From positions 1 through 44,064 of the forward strand of contig MNFB01000057.1 of NCBI GenBank assembly GCA_001917995.1: a stretch of 44,064 bases of DNA, given 5' to 3'. A model generated the notes under the pieces. The model saw only the letters and a list, made by a program, of their open reading frames with translations. It did not search any database and had not been told where the DNA came from. Shown one piece after another: positions 8,387 to 16,230 of the stretch (its first letter is position 1; each line of letters begins with the position of its first letter). This DNA comes from Thaumarchaeota archaeon 13_1_40CM_4_38_7. Lineage in GTDB: Archaea; Thermoproteota; Nitrososphaeria; Nitrososphaerales; Nitrosopumilaceae. A program made the translations under genes and the position numbers.

Positions 8387-9244
8387 ATGCCGAAGGTTCG
8401 CATTGTGTTCGATAGAGTCCGCGTAGAGGAAAAAATGCTAGAGCAAAAAGCAATTGAGCTAGGACACGATACGAAAATGATTGATGCCAAGACAACCCAG
8501 ATTAACACAGAGAGTAAGAAAAATAATTTTGATTTTGGAGACGTAGTAATCGAAAGATGTGTTAGTTATTTTCGCGGTCTTCATTTTACAGCATGCCTTG
8601 AGTTTCTCGATGTTCCTGTAATCAACAAATTTGAAGTAGCTAATAATTGTGGAAATAAAATGCTGACTTCTCTGTTATTAAGAAAACATAATGTCCCTAC
8701 GCCAAAAACCTACTTTTCCTTTTCCTCAGATGCGGCGCTTGAGACGTTAGATAAAGAGGGATATCCGCTAGTTATCAAACCCATCACAGGTAGTTGGGGA
8801 AGGGGCGTTATGGCCTTAAAGGATAGAGATACTGCCGATGCAATAGTAGAAGTAAGAGAACTAAGTGATGGCCCTCTAGATAGGATATATTACTTGCAAG
8901 AAATGGTAAGGAGGCCTCCAAGAGATATTCGAGCTATAACTGTAGGGGAACAAGTGATTGCTGCCATGTATAGAACTTCAACTGACAGTTTTAAAACAAA
9001 CATAGCTCTTGGGGCAGAACCAATCGCCTGCGAAATCACCAAAGAGCTCGATGATGTTTGCGTCAAAGCATCCAAGGCTGTTGGCGGTGGAATTTTGGGA
9101 ATTGACGTCATGGAAGATGAAAAGCACGGGCTTGTTGTTCATGAAATAAACAACACAGTAGAATTTAAGGGGCTGGCAAAGGTTGCAAAACGAAATATTC
9201 CAAAAGAAATGATCGAGTATGCAATTGCTTCAGCTATAAGATAA
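8387..9244 (+). CDS. argX: LysW-glutamate/aminoadipate ligase, ArgX-like (copy 1)
   Basis: 285 residues, ATP-grasp ligase of the LysX/RimK family that joins the amino group of glutamate (ArgX) or alpha-aminoadipate (LysX) to the LysW C-terminus. Visible family features are ERCVSYFRGLH, YPLVIKPITGSWGRG, RRPPRDIRAI, a GIDVME strand and the metal-binding HEINNTVEFKG. The last motif is EFKG here, whereas copy 2 (14186-15034) has EYKN followed by TVRVTGVDIP, closer to what I recall of Thermus LysX. I therefore assign this copy to arginine (ArgX), supported by its position after argG. The assignment between the two activities is inference; the family assignment is firm. Confidence 0.75.
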   Translation: MPKVRIVFDRVRVEEKMLEQKAIELGHDTKMIDAKTTQINTESKKNNFDFGDVVIERCVSYFRGLHFTACLEFLDVPVINKFEVANNCGNKMLTSLLLRKHNVPTPKTYFSFSSDAALETLDKEGYPLVIKPITGSWGRGVMALKDRDTADAIVEVRELSDGPLDRIYYLQEMVRRPPRDIRAITVGEQVIAAMYRTSTDSFKTNIALGAEPIACEITKELDDVCVKASKAVGGGILGIDVMEDEKHGLVVHEINNTVEFKGLAKVAKRNIPKEMIEYAIASAIR

Positions 9245-9274
9245 ATTATACTATGTTATGCTAGGAGTGTATCA

Positions 9275-10327
9275 ATGAAAATCGGTGTAGTCGGAGCATC
9301 AGGGTATGTAGGAGGAGAAATTCTCAGACTACTTGTCAGCCATCCCAAAGTAGAGATAGCAACGGTTACTTCAAGGCAGTATGTTGGAGAGTATATCTCT
9401 AGAGTTCAACCTGCCCTGAAAGGATTTACTGAGCTAACATTTTCTGAGCTTGATTACGACAAGTTGTCAGACAAATGTGATCTAGTGTTTACAGCGGTAC
9501 CACATGGAACAGCAGTAGACATTGTAAAAGCACTTTATGATCGTGGTATGAAAGTAATAGATTTGAGTGCGGACTATCGATTACACAACGCGCCTGATTA
9601 TGACAAATGGTATGGATGGCAGCATCCATATCCTGAGCTGCTTTCAAAGTCAGTATTTGGAATTCCAGAAATGCACAGAGAAGAAATCAAAAAAGCTCAG
9701 CTAGTTTCATGCCCTGGATGCATGGCGGTGACATCCATTCTTGGATTATACCCAATCATAAAGAAGAACATTATAGATTCGGAACACATTGTAGTAGATT
9801 CAAAGATTGGATCGTCAGGAGCTGGGGCTGGTTCTGAGGCAGGGACTCATCACGCGATGAGATCTGGAGTCATAAGACCCTACAAACCAGCTAAACACAG
9901 GCACACCGGTGAAATTGAACAAGAGCTAAGCCAAGTAGCTGGTAAGAAAATCAAAATATCCATGAGTCCTCATGCAGTGGATGTAGTAAGAGGAATTTTG
10001 TGTACAAATCACACTTTCCTTACTCAGGAAGTAAGTGAAATGGATATCTGGAAGATATATCGTGAGCAGTACCAAAACGAAAAATTCATCAGACTAATTC
10101 GTGACAAGAAAGGATTCTATAAATTTCCTGATCCAAAGTTTGTAGTAGGATCCAACTTTTGTGATGTTGGATTTGATATAGACGAGGACAATCATAGGTT
10201 AGTTGTACTCTCAGCATCAGACAACCTAATGAAAGGGGCCGCAGGTTCTGCCATACAAAACATGAACGTTATGGCAGGATTCAATGAGATGGATGGTCTA
10301 GCGTACTCGCCATTAACTCCTGTGTGA
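9275..10327 (+). CDS. lysY: LysW-aminoadipyl/glutamyl phosphate reductase (LysY/ArgC)
   Basis: 350 residues, ArgC-type semialdehyde dehydrogenase reducing the LysW-bound acyl phosphate to the semialdehyde with NADPH. The N-terminal Rossmann motif is GVVGASGYVGGE. The catalytic cysteine lies in VSCPGCMAVTS, and the later PHAVDVVRGI is family-typical. Only one copy is present in the block, between the ArgX-like ligase and the LysZ kinase, so it probably works on both the glutamate and the aminoadipate derivatives, as known for Sulfolobus. Confidence 0.9.
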   Translation: MKIGVVGASGYVGGEILRLLVSHPKVEIATVTSRQYVGEYISRVQPALKGFTELTFSELDYDKLSDKCDLVFTAVPHGTAVDIVKALYDRGMKVIDLSADYRLHNAPDYDKWYGWQHPYPELLSKSVFGIPEMHREEIKKAQLVSCPGCMAVTSILGLYPIIKKNIIDSEHIVVDSKIGSSGAGAGSEAGTHHAMRSGVIRPYKPAKHRHTGEIEQELSQVAGKKIKISMSPHAVDVVRGILCTNHTFLTQEVSEMDIWKIYREQYQNEKFIRLIRDKKGFYKFPDPKFVVGSNFCDVGFDIDEDNHRLVVLSASDNLMKGAAGSAIQNMNVMAGFNEMDGLAYSPLTPV

Positions 10328-10331
10328 AAAT

Positions 10332-11132
10332 ATGATAACGATCAAGATAGGAGGAAGTGTGGTAGATGGTCTTCACCCTTCTACAATCTCAGACCTAAAA
10401 AAAGTATCTCAACATGAAAAAATAATACTAGTACATGGTGGTGGTAAAGAAGTCACCAAGATTTCTGAAGCTCTTGGAAAAGAACAGAAATTCATAGTAT
10501 CTCCTGGTGGAATAAAGAGTAGATATACTGACAAGGAGACAATAGAGATTTTTACGATGGTCATGTCAGGCAAGATAAATAAAATGATTGTCAGAATCCT
10601 ACAAAAAAACGGAATCAATGCAGTTGGTCTTTCTGGAATAGATGGAAAAATAATCCAGGCCGAAAGAAAAAAGAAGCTAATTGTGATAAACGAAAAAGGA
10701 AGAAAGATGGCAATTGATGGTGGATATACTGGAAAAATACAGGATGTAAATTCTAGTCTTGTAAGTGTAATCTTGGATCAAGGATATGTTCCAGTCATAT
10801 CCCCCATAGCACTAAGTGAAGAGTTTGATTTTCTAAACGTAGATGGCGACCGAGCTGCTGCATATGTAGCAGGAAAAATGCACTCAGACAAGATCCTATT
10901 CCTTACTAACGTAGATGGTTTGATGATGGACGATAAACTAGTCAAAAAGTTATCCTTATCAAAGGCAAAGGAAATTTTACCAAAAATAGGATTTGGCATG
11001 GAAAAGAAAATTCTTGCTGCAACAGAAGCACTGGAGTTAGGCGTAAAAGAAGCATTAGTTGCAAATGGTCAAAAGGAAAATCCAATATCATCGGCCATTG
11101 CTCACGATAATTGTACGGTGATTTCAAGATGA
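10332..11132 (+). CDS. lysZ: LysW-aminoadipate/glutamate kinase (LysZ/ArgB)
   Basis: 266 residues, amino-acid-kinase fold (ArgB family) that phosphorylates the side-chain carboxylate of the LysW-bound amino acid. Motifs are the N-terminal IKIGGSV, the nucleotide loop LVHGGGKEV, NVDGDRAAAYVAGK and FLTNVDGLM. It starts four bases after lysY and its stop overlaps the ATG of lysJ (ATGA). Single copy, so presumably shared between arginine and lysine synthesis. Confidence 0.92.
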   Translation: MITIKIGGSVVDGLHPSTISDLKKVSQHEKIILVHGGGKEVTKISEALGKEQKFIVSPGGIKSRYTDKETIEIFTMVMSGKINKMIVRILQKNGINAVGLSGIDGKIIQAERKKKLIVINEKGRKMAIDGGYTGKIQDVNSSLVSVILDQGYVPVISPIALSEEFDFLNVDGDRAAAYVAGKMHSDKILFLTNVDGLMMDDKLVKKLSLSKAKEILPKIGFGMEKKILAATEALELGVKEALVANGQKENPISSAIAHDNCTVISR

Positions 11133-12304
11133 CTGAAGATCAATTCATGGGAAATATCTATCAAAGATTTCCCGTTACAATTGAACGTGGACTTGGAGCT
11201 CATGTATGGGACATAAACGGAAAGGAGTACATAGACTGCATGGGTGGTTATGGCGTAGCTCTAGTAGGCCATTGTAATCCTCGTGTAGTTCAAGCTCTTA
11301 AAACACAACTTGAAAAGATCATCACTGTTCACAGTTCCCTTTACAACAAAACTAGAGAAGAGTTTCTTGAGAACCTCATTAAGATAGCGCCGAAGAATCT
11401 GGGTCAAGTATTTCTTAATAACAGTGGAACCGAAGCGGTTGAGGCTGCCATAAAATTTGCGCGTAAATTTACTGGAAAGAAAGGAATGATAGCTATGAAT
11501 GGATCGTATCATGGAAAGTCATTTGGTTCACTTTCGGTTACCTTCAGCCCAAAGTACCGCAAATCGTTTGAACCACTTGTAGAAAGTGTTTCATTTACGC
11601 CATTTGGTGATATTGATGCTTTACGTTCTAATGTAAATTCTGAAACAGCACTTATCATTCTAGAACCGATTCAAGGAGAAAGTGGAATTCATGTTGCTCC
11701 AGATGGCTTTCTGCAAGAAGTAAGAAAATTGTGTGACGAAAAAGGAATTGTTTTGATATTTGATGAAATTCAGTCAGGTCTAGGAAGAACAGGCAAAATG
11801 TGGGCAAGCCAACACTGGGAAACTGCTCCCGATATCATGTGTCTTGCAAAAGGAATAGCTGGTGGAGTTCCTATGGGCGCCACTCTAGTAAGGCCAGATA
11901 TTTTGGCTTCAATTAGCAAAGGTGAACAGTCATCTACGTTTGGTGGAAATCCTCTTTCTTGTGCAGCAGGAACTGCAACCATTAAGGCCCTTACTGAAGA
12001 CCAATTAGTGGAAAATGCTGTAAAAAAGGGAAAGATTTTTCACGAGGGATTGGAAAGACTAAAAGAAAAGCACAAAATAATTCGCGAAGTTCGAGGCAAG
12101 GGTTTGATGATTGGGGTAGAAATGAAATTTGATGTAAAAGATATTTTATTTGATGGAATCGCAAATAACCTATTACTACTTTATTCAGGCAAGAACATAT
12201 TACGATTATTGCCTCCGCTCGTAATTTCCGAAGCAGACATAAACAAAGCTTTAGAAACTCTCGATATCATATTATCAAAGGAGGAACAGCGAAGAAATGT
12301 CTAG
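11129..12304 (+). CDS. lysJ: LysW-lysine/ornithine aminotransferase (LysJ/ArgD)
   Basis: 391 residues from the ATG that overlaps the lysZ stop. A PLP-dependent class III aminotransferase that aminates the LysW-bound semialdehyde using glutamate. Seen are NNSGTEAVEAAIKFARK, GSYHGKSFG, IFDEIQSGLGRTGK and the PLP-lysine region CLAKGIAGGVPMGA. A TTG at 11111 would give six extra residues, but the ATGA overlap and the TEDQF N-terminus favour 11129. Single copy, shared by both pathways by inference. Confidence 0.92.
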   Translation: MTEDQFMGNIYQRFPVTIERGLGAHVWDINGKEYIDCMGGYGVALVGHCNPRVVQALKTQLEKIITVHSSLYNKTREEFLENLIKIAPKNLGQVFLNNSGTEAVEAAIKFARKFTGKKGMIAMNGSYHGKSFGSLSVTFSPKYRKSFEPLVESVSFTPFGDIDALRSNVNSETALIILEPIQGESGIHVAPDGFLQEVRKLCDEKGIVLIFDEIQSGLGRTGKMWASQHWETAPDIMCLAKGIAGGVPMGATLVRPDILASISKGEQSSTFGGNPLSCAAGTATIKALTEDQLVENAVKKGKIFHEGLERLKEKHKIIREVRGKGLMIGVEMKFDVKDILFDGIANNLLLLYSGKNILRLLPPLVISEADINKALETLDIILSKEEQRRNV

Positions 12305-12716
12305 AGACAAAACAGATGATACTATAATTGAAATGTTAAAAAAAGATTCAAGACAGTCTTTTGTTGAAATTGGTGTAAAACTGAGTCTTTCGGAATCGGC
12401 TGTCAGAAGAAGAGTCAAGAATTTAACTGATGGTGGTGTGATAAAAAAATTCACCATTGAAACCGGCGATGCTAACTCTACTAGTGCAATAATCCTAATT
12501 TCAGTGGATTCTGCAACAGACACATCCAAAGTCTCAGCAAAGCTAGCAAAGCTACAAGGCATTCACACAGTTTATGAAATTACTGGTCAATATGATATTG
12601 CTGTAATCATCAGAGCGCCAACAATCACGGACATAAATGTCTGTATAGATAATCTACGAAAAGTTCCTGGTGTTTTTGACACCAATACAGTAATAATACT
12701 TCGAACTGTAACTTAA
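12297..12716 (+). CDS. Lrp/AsnC-family regulator, LysM-like
   Basis: 139 residues with an N-terminal helix-turn-helix (about 5-55; SFVEIGVKLSLSESAVRRRV) and a C-terminal RAM ligand-binding domain (about 65-135; GIHTVYEITGQYDIAVII). It overlaps lysJ by 8 bases and closes the first half of the block. Its position is that of LysM, the Lrp-type regulator of the lysine genes in Sulfolobus, so it probably senses lysine or a related amino acid and controls this block. An inverted repeat TGACG-N5-CGTCA (12746-12760) immediately downstream, before homocitrate synthase, is a candidate binding site. Confidence 0.8.
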   Translation: MSRDKTDDTIIEMLKKDSRQSFVEIGVKLSLSESAVRRRVKNLTDGGVIKKFTIETGDANSTSAIILISVDSATDTSKVSAKLAKLQGIHTVYEITGQYDIAVIIRAPTITDINVCIDNLRKVPGVFDTNTVIILRTVT

Positions 12717-12832
12717 AACGAAGTTCGGCTCCTTCTTTTATGTAATGACGTGAATCGTCACATAAACGCCAAATTTAGCCGAATTCTGTACGAATATGTT
12801 TATATTTGTTAAATTTTGATACTAAATAAGCA
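12717..12832 (+). promoter_or_regulatory. Promoter/operator region before homocitrate synthase
   Basis: 116 bases. A TATA-like TTTATATT (12799-12806) lies 26 bases before the ATG at 12833, so the mRNA is probably leaderless or nearly so. Upstream are a short perfect inverted repeat TGACG (12746-12750) / CGTCA (12756-12760) and a wider one TTCGGCT (12724-12730) / AGCCGAA (12777-12783). These are candidate operators for the adjacent Lrp-type regulator. This promoter would let the lysine-specific genes be regulated apart from argG-lysJ. Confidence 0.45.
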
Positions 12833-14023
12833 ATGGAAGATCCGAATTACTACGCATACATGCATAACGAAACTGGTACAAAACCAAAAAAGATTCGTAT
12901 CCTAGATAGTACTCTAAGAGAAGGAGAACAACATCCTGGTGTAACATTTTCGAACAAGCAGCGGATTCAGATTGCATGGATGCTTGATTACTTTGGCGTT
13001 GACCAAATAGAAATTTCTCCAGTAGTGTCATCTGATCATAAAGAAGCTACAAAGACCATAATCAAGCAGGGATTAAGAGCTGATATTGTAGCACACGTAC
13101 GTGCACTCAAAGAAGATGTTGACATTGCACTTGACTGCGATGCTACTTGGATGGCAACATATCTTGGCATATCAGACATACATATGAAAGACAAGCTGAG
13201 AATAACCCGGGAAGAAGCCATGAAAAGAGCGGTTGAAACTGTTGAATATGCTAAATCGCATGGTTTGAAGATGAGATTTACAGTAGAGGATGCCAGCAGA
13301 GCAGAACCTGAATTCTTGATTAAGATATGCAAGGCAATCTCCGATGCAGGAGTTGATAGAATAAGCATACCAGATACAGTCGGAATAATGAGACCAAATG
13401 GTATGTATAATCTTGTGAAAACTGTTCGTGATGAAATCAAGACCCCCCTTGATGTACATTGCCATAATGATATTGGTCTGGCATTATCAAATGCTTTGGC
13501 AGGATGTGATGCAGGCGCAGAACAAATCCATACTACAATTGACGGAATTGGTGAAAGAACAGGTATACCTGCTCTTGCAGAGACAGCAGTTGCACTGACA
13601 TATCTTTACAAATCTCCAAACAATTTCAGATTAGATATGCTAATGGATCTCTCAAGATTGATTGAGCAATACACAAACATAGTTCCATACGATTCCAAGC
13701 CTGTTGTTGGTGCAACGGCCTATAAGCACAAGGCTGGAACACACTTGGCTGCCATCCTTAGAAATCCTGCCGCATACGAGCCAATTGAGCCCAAAGTTGT
13801 CGGTAACAGAAGGAGGTTAGTTTTTGGAGAGCTTGCTGGAAAGAATGGTGCTGCCTACCTCATGTCGCTTTTAGGCCTAGACCAGAATGATGAGAATGCA
13901 AAAAAGGTAGCTGCGGGGCTCAAGAGTCTAAGAATGGGAGATTTACTTGAAATTCCTTTAGATGATAGGCTAGAAAAAAAGATAATTAATGACACCCAAG
14001 TGAAAGTAAAGACAGGTAAATAA
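12833..14023 (+). CDS. Homocitrate synthase
   Basis: 396 residues, DRE-TIM metallolyase family. It condenses 2-oxoglutarate with acetyl-CoA to homocitrate, committing carbon to the alpha-aminoadipate route to lysine. Motifs are LDSTLREGEQHPGV near residue 24, VHCHNDIGLALSNALAG with the metal-binding histidines, and GIGERTGIPALAE. The tail region YKHKAGTHLAAILRN is like archaeal homocitrate synthases. Isopropylmalate and citramalate synthases are close relatives, but the immediate neighbours lysW2, lysX and lysK favour homocitrate. It starts at leaderless distance from a TATA-like box and begins the lysine half of the block. Confidence 0.85.
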   Translation: MEDPNYYAYMHNETGTKPKKIRILDSTLREGEQHPGVTFSNKQRIQIAWMLDYFGVDQIEISPVVSSDHKEATKTIIKQGLRADIVAHVRALKEDVDIALDCDATWMATYLGISDIHMKDKLRITREEAMKRAVETVEYAKSHGLKMRFTVEDASRAEPEFLIKICKAISDAGVDRISIPDTVGIMRPNGMYNLVKTVRDEIKTPLDVHCHNDIGLALSNALAGCDAGAEQIHTTIDGIGERTGIPALAETAVALTYLYKSPNNFRLDMLMDLSRLIEQYTNIVPYDSKPVVGATAYKHKAGTHLAAILRNPAAYEPIEPKVVGNRRRLVFGELAGKNGAAYLMSLLGLDQNDENAKKVAAGLKSLRMGDLLEIPLDDRLEKKIINDTQVKVKTGK

Positions 14024-14024
14024 T

Positions 14025-14189
14025 ATGAAATGTCCAGAATGTGATGCCAACATCAATCCCCCAAAAGACTCTATGGAGGGAGAGATAATTACTTGCCCAG
14101 ACTGTGGTGCAAGTTTTGAGCTTACAAAGGGGTCGTCCGGCTTTGAGTTGAAACCAGCACAAACTGTTGGTGAGGACTGGGGCCAGTGA
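14025..14189 (+). CDS. lysW: Amino-group carrier protein LysW (copy 2, ends EDWGQ)
   Basis: A 54-residue LysW starting MKCPECDANI one base after the homocitrate synthase stop. Zinc-ribbon cysteines 3, 6, 24 and 27 and the C-terminal VGEDWG are intact, but the last codon is CAG, giving EDWGQ instead of the canonical EDWGE of copy 1. In LysW the side-chain carboxylate of the terminal glutamate is the attachment point, so a glutamine could not be ligated without prior deamidation. CAG and GAG differ by one base and either would preserve the GTGA overlap with the downstream lysX start, so a real substitution or a base error are both possible. The protein otherwise looks functional. Confidence 0.88.
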   Translation: MKCPECDANINPPKDSMEGEIITCPDCGASFELTKGSSGFELKPAQTVGEDWGQ

Positions 14190-15034
14190 GCTCAAGATTA
14201 TCGATTCTCTACGATACCATAAGGTGGGAAGAAAAAGCTCTCTTCGATGCAGCTAAAACAAAGGGCGTTGATGCTAAGATGGTAGACTGTAAGAATTTGT
14301 TTGTAAATCTAGATAAAAGCAAAGAAGACTTTGGAACTGTTATCCAAAGATGTGTTAGTTATTATCGTAGCCTTCACTCTACCGCAGCGCTTGAGGGTAA
14401 AGAAGTCAATGTGATAAATTCTTTGAACACTAGTATTTTTGCTGGAAATAAACTGTTTACTCATATGCTGCTAGTAAAACATGGAATACCTACTCCCTTC
14501 AGTGCCGTTGCCTTTTCAGAAGATGCTGCGCTTGGACTTCTTGAGAAAAGAGGTTATCCAATGGTTTTGAAACCTACGATTGGAAGTTGGGGCAGGATGA
14601 TAGCTTTACTAAAAGATCGCGATTCAGCCCAAGGCATCATGGAAACTAGAGAGAGGATGTACCCAATTTATCAGGTATATTATTTAGAAGAGTTTGTCAA
14701 CAGACCGCCTCGTGATATTAGGGCTATCATGATAGAAGACAGGGTTGTTGCTGCAATATATCGATACTCAGGCGATGGGCAGTGGAAAACGAACATGGCA
14801 TTAGGTGGTAGGGCAGAAGAATGTAAGATTACCAAGGAACTTGAGGATGTTTGTGTCAAAGCAAAAAATGCTGTTCAAGGCCAAATCGTTGGGATAGATT
14901 TGATGGAAAGTAAGGAAAAAGGACTGGTAGTTCATGAGATTAACAATACAACGGAATACAAAAATACCGTAAGAGTTACTGGCGTAGATATACCAGCCTT
15001 GATGATTGATTATGCAATAAAGTCGAGAAAATAA
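14186..15034 (+). CDS. lysX: LysW-aminoadipate ligase LysX (copy 2)
   Basis: 282 residues, GTG start overlapping the lysW2 stop (GTGA), so carrier and ligase are translationally coupled. ATP-grasp LysX/RimK family: QRCVSYYRSLH, YPMVLKPTIGSWGRM, NRPPRDIRAI, GIDLME, HEINNTTEYKN. The C-terminal TVRVTGVDIPALMIDYA resembles Thermus LysX as I recall it and differs from copy 1 (EFKG, AKVAKRNIP). Together with homocitrate synthase upstream and LysK downstream this supports action on alpha-aminoadipate for lysine. Glutamate activity is not excluded. Confidence 0.82.
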   Translation: MSSRLSILYDTIRWEEKALFDAAKTKGVDAKMVDCKNLFVNLDKSKEDFGTVIQRCVSYYRSLHSTAALEGKEVNVINSLNTSIFAGNKLFTHMLLVKHGIPTPFSAVAFSEDAALGLLEKRGYPMVLKPTIGSWGRMIALLKDRDSAQGIMETRERMYPIYQVYYLEEFVNRPPRDIRAIMIEDRVVAAIYRYSGDGQWKTNMALGGRAEECKITKELEDVCVKAKNAVQGQIVGIDLMESKEKGLVVHEINNTTEYKNTVRVTGVDIPALMIDYAIKSRK

Positions 15035-15037
15035 GAA

Positions 15038-16180
15038 TTGGACTCTTCAATAACCATTACACCTAGGTATTCAGTAAAGATGCTAGAGAAGGTTCTAAGA
15101 CTGTACACTCCTTCCCTATCAGAAAAACAACTAGCCGAGTTCTTAGCTGACAAATGTGACGATCTAGGATTTGAAAATATACGCATAGATGAAGTAGGAA
15201 ATCTTACTGCAACAAAAGGATCTGGTTCGCCAAAAATCTTGCTTTGTGGTCATATGGATACAGTGCCAGGAAAGATAAAAGTAAGAAATGAAAATGGATT
15301 CATTTATGGTCGCGGAGCTTCTGATGCAAAAGCACCACTAATGGCAATGCTTCTAGCAGCTGCTTCCCTTCAAAACAATAATGGAACAATAGTATTTGCA
15401 GCAGTTGTAGACGAAGAGGGAAATGCAACTGGGATCAAGAGTCTTGTAAAACAAAAGCTTGACATAGATTATGCAATTTTTGGAGAACCAAGTGGAATTA
15501 GAAATATTACAATTGCCTACAAGGGTAGGATAGCCATAAATCTAAAAGTAAATGTAGGAAACAGTGCTCATGCAAGTGCACCATGGCTTGCGAAAAATGC
15601 AATCGAAGAATCATATATTTTTATAAATGCTCTAAAAAACGCATTGGAAGGTAATCAATCCAACAAACCAAAAAGCAAGATGTTAACTGCGGCACTCACA
15701 GAAATTAAGGGTGGCACAAGTCATAACGTGACTGCACTAGAGTGCGATGCTATTTTGGACATAAGGATACCAGTAGATATGAATTGCAAGATGGTAGGAG
15801 AAAAGATTGCGACTACAGTTCAAGAGATTGCAAAGAAACAAGGAGTAAATGCATTTTATTCTATATTGGATGAAACTGAGCCCTTTGAGGCGCCACACAA
15901 TTCTCCACTTGTCAGGGCGTTAACACTAGGCATCATTGATATAGAAAAGACAAGACCCCAGCTGATAAGAAAGACTGGAACTGGTGATATGAATATCATA
16001 GGAAATGCGTTGAATATACCGGTTGTAACTTATGGGCCAGGCGATCCTCATGCCTCTCACACAATTGATGAACGAGTATCGACAGATGAATATCTTAGGA
16101 GTATTGAGGTGTTTAAACAAATGATGCATCACATTAGAAGATTACATGCAAACCCAATTAAATCGCAAAAAGCAACATAG
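15038..16180 (+). CDS. lysK: LysW-lysine/ornithine hydrolase LysK (M20 peptidase)
   Basis: 380 residues from a TTG three bases after lysX; an ATG 14 codons later is an alternative. Zinc-dependent M20 family enzyme that releases lysine (and probably ornithine) from the carrier. Motifs are LLCGHMDTVPGKI, YGRGASDAKAPLMA with the bridging Asp, VDEEGNATGI with the catalytic Glu, IFGEPSG, and a late TYGPGDPHASHT for the last metal-binding histidine. It ends the plus-strand arginine/lysine block, and a new TATA-like box follows. Confidence 0.88.
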   Translation: MDSSITITPRYSVKMLEKVLRLYTPSLSEKQLAEFLADKCDDLGFENIRIDEVGNLTATKGSGSPKILLCGHMDTVPGKIKVRNENGFIYGRGASDAKAPLMAMLLAAASLQNNNGTIVFAAVVDEEGNATGIKSLVKQKLDIDYAIFGEPSGIRNITIAYKGRIAINLKVNVGNSAHASAPWLAKNAIEESYIFINALKNALEGNQSNKPKSKMLTAALTEIKGGTSHNVTALECDAILDIRIPVDMNCKMVGEKIATTVQEIAKKQGVNAFYSILDETEPFEAPHNSPLVRALTLGIIDIEKTRPQLIRKTGTGDMNIIGNALNIPVVTYGPGDPHASHTIDERVSTDEYLRSIEVFKQMMHHIRRLHANPIKSQKAT

Positions 16181-16203
16181 TTCTGCAACCCAAACCGAAG
16201 CTC

Positions 16204-16211
16204 AAAATATA
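16204..16211 (+). promoter_or_regulatory. TATA-like box for dph5
   Basis: AAAATATA lies about 20-27 bases upstream of the ATG at 16231, so the dph5 mRNA is probably leaderless and transcribed apart from lysK. Confidence 0.4.
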
Positions 16212-16230
16212 CAACAAATAAAGCTCTTCT

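Noticed and set aside
13036-13465. Two long minus-strand frames within homocitrate synthase
   Set aside because: Shadows of a gene with complete catalytic motifs; no start signal or domain.
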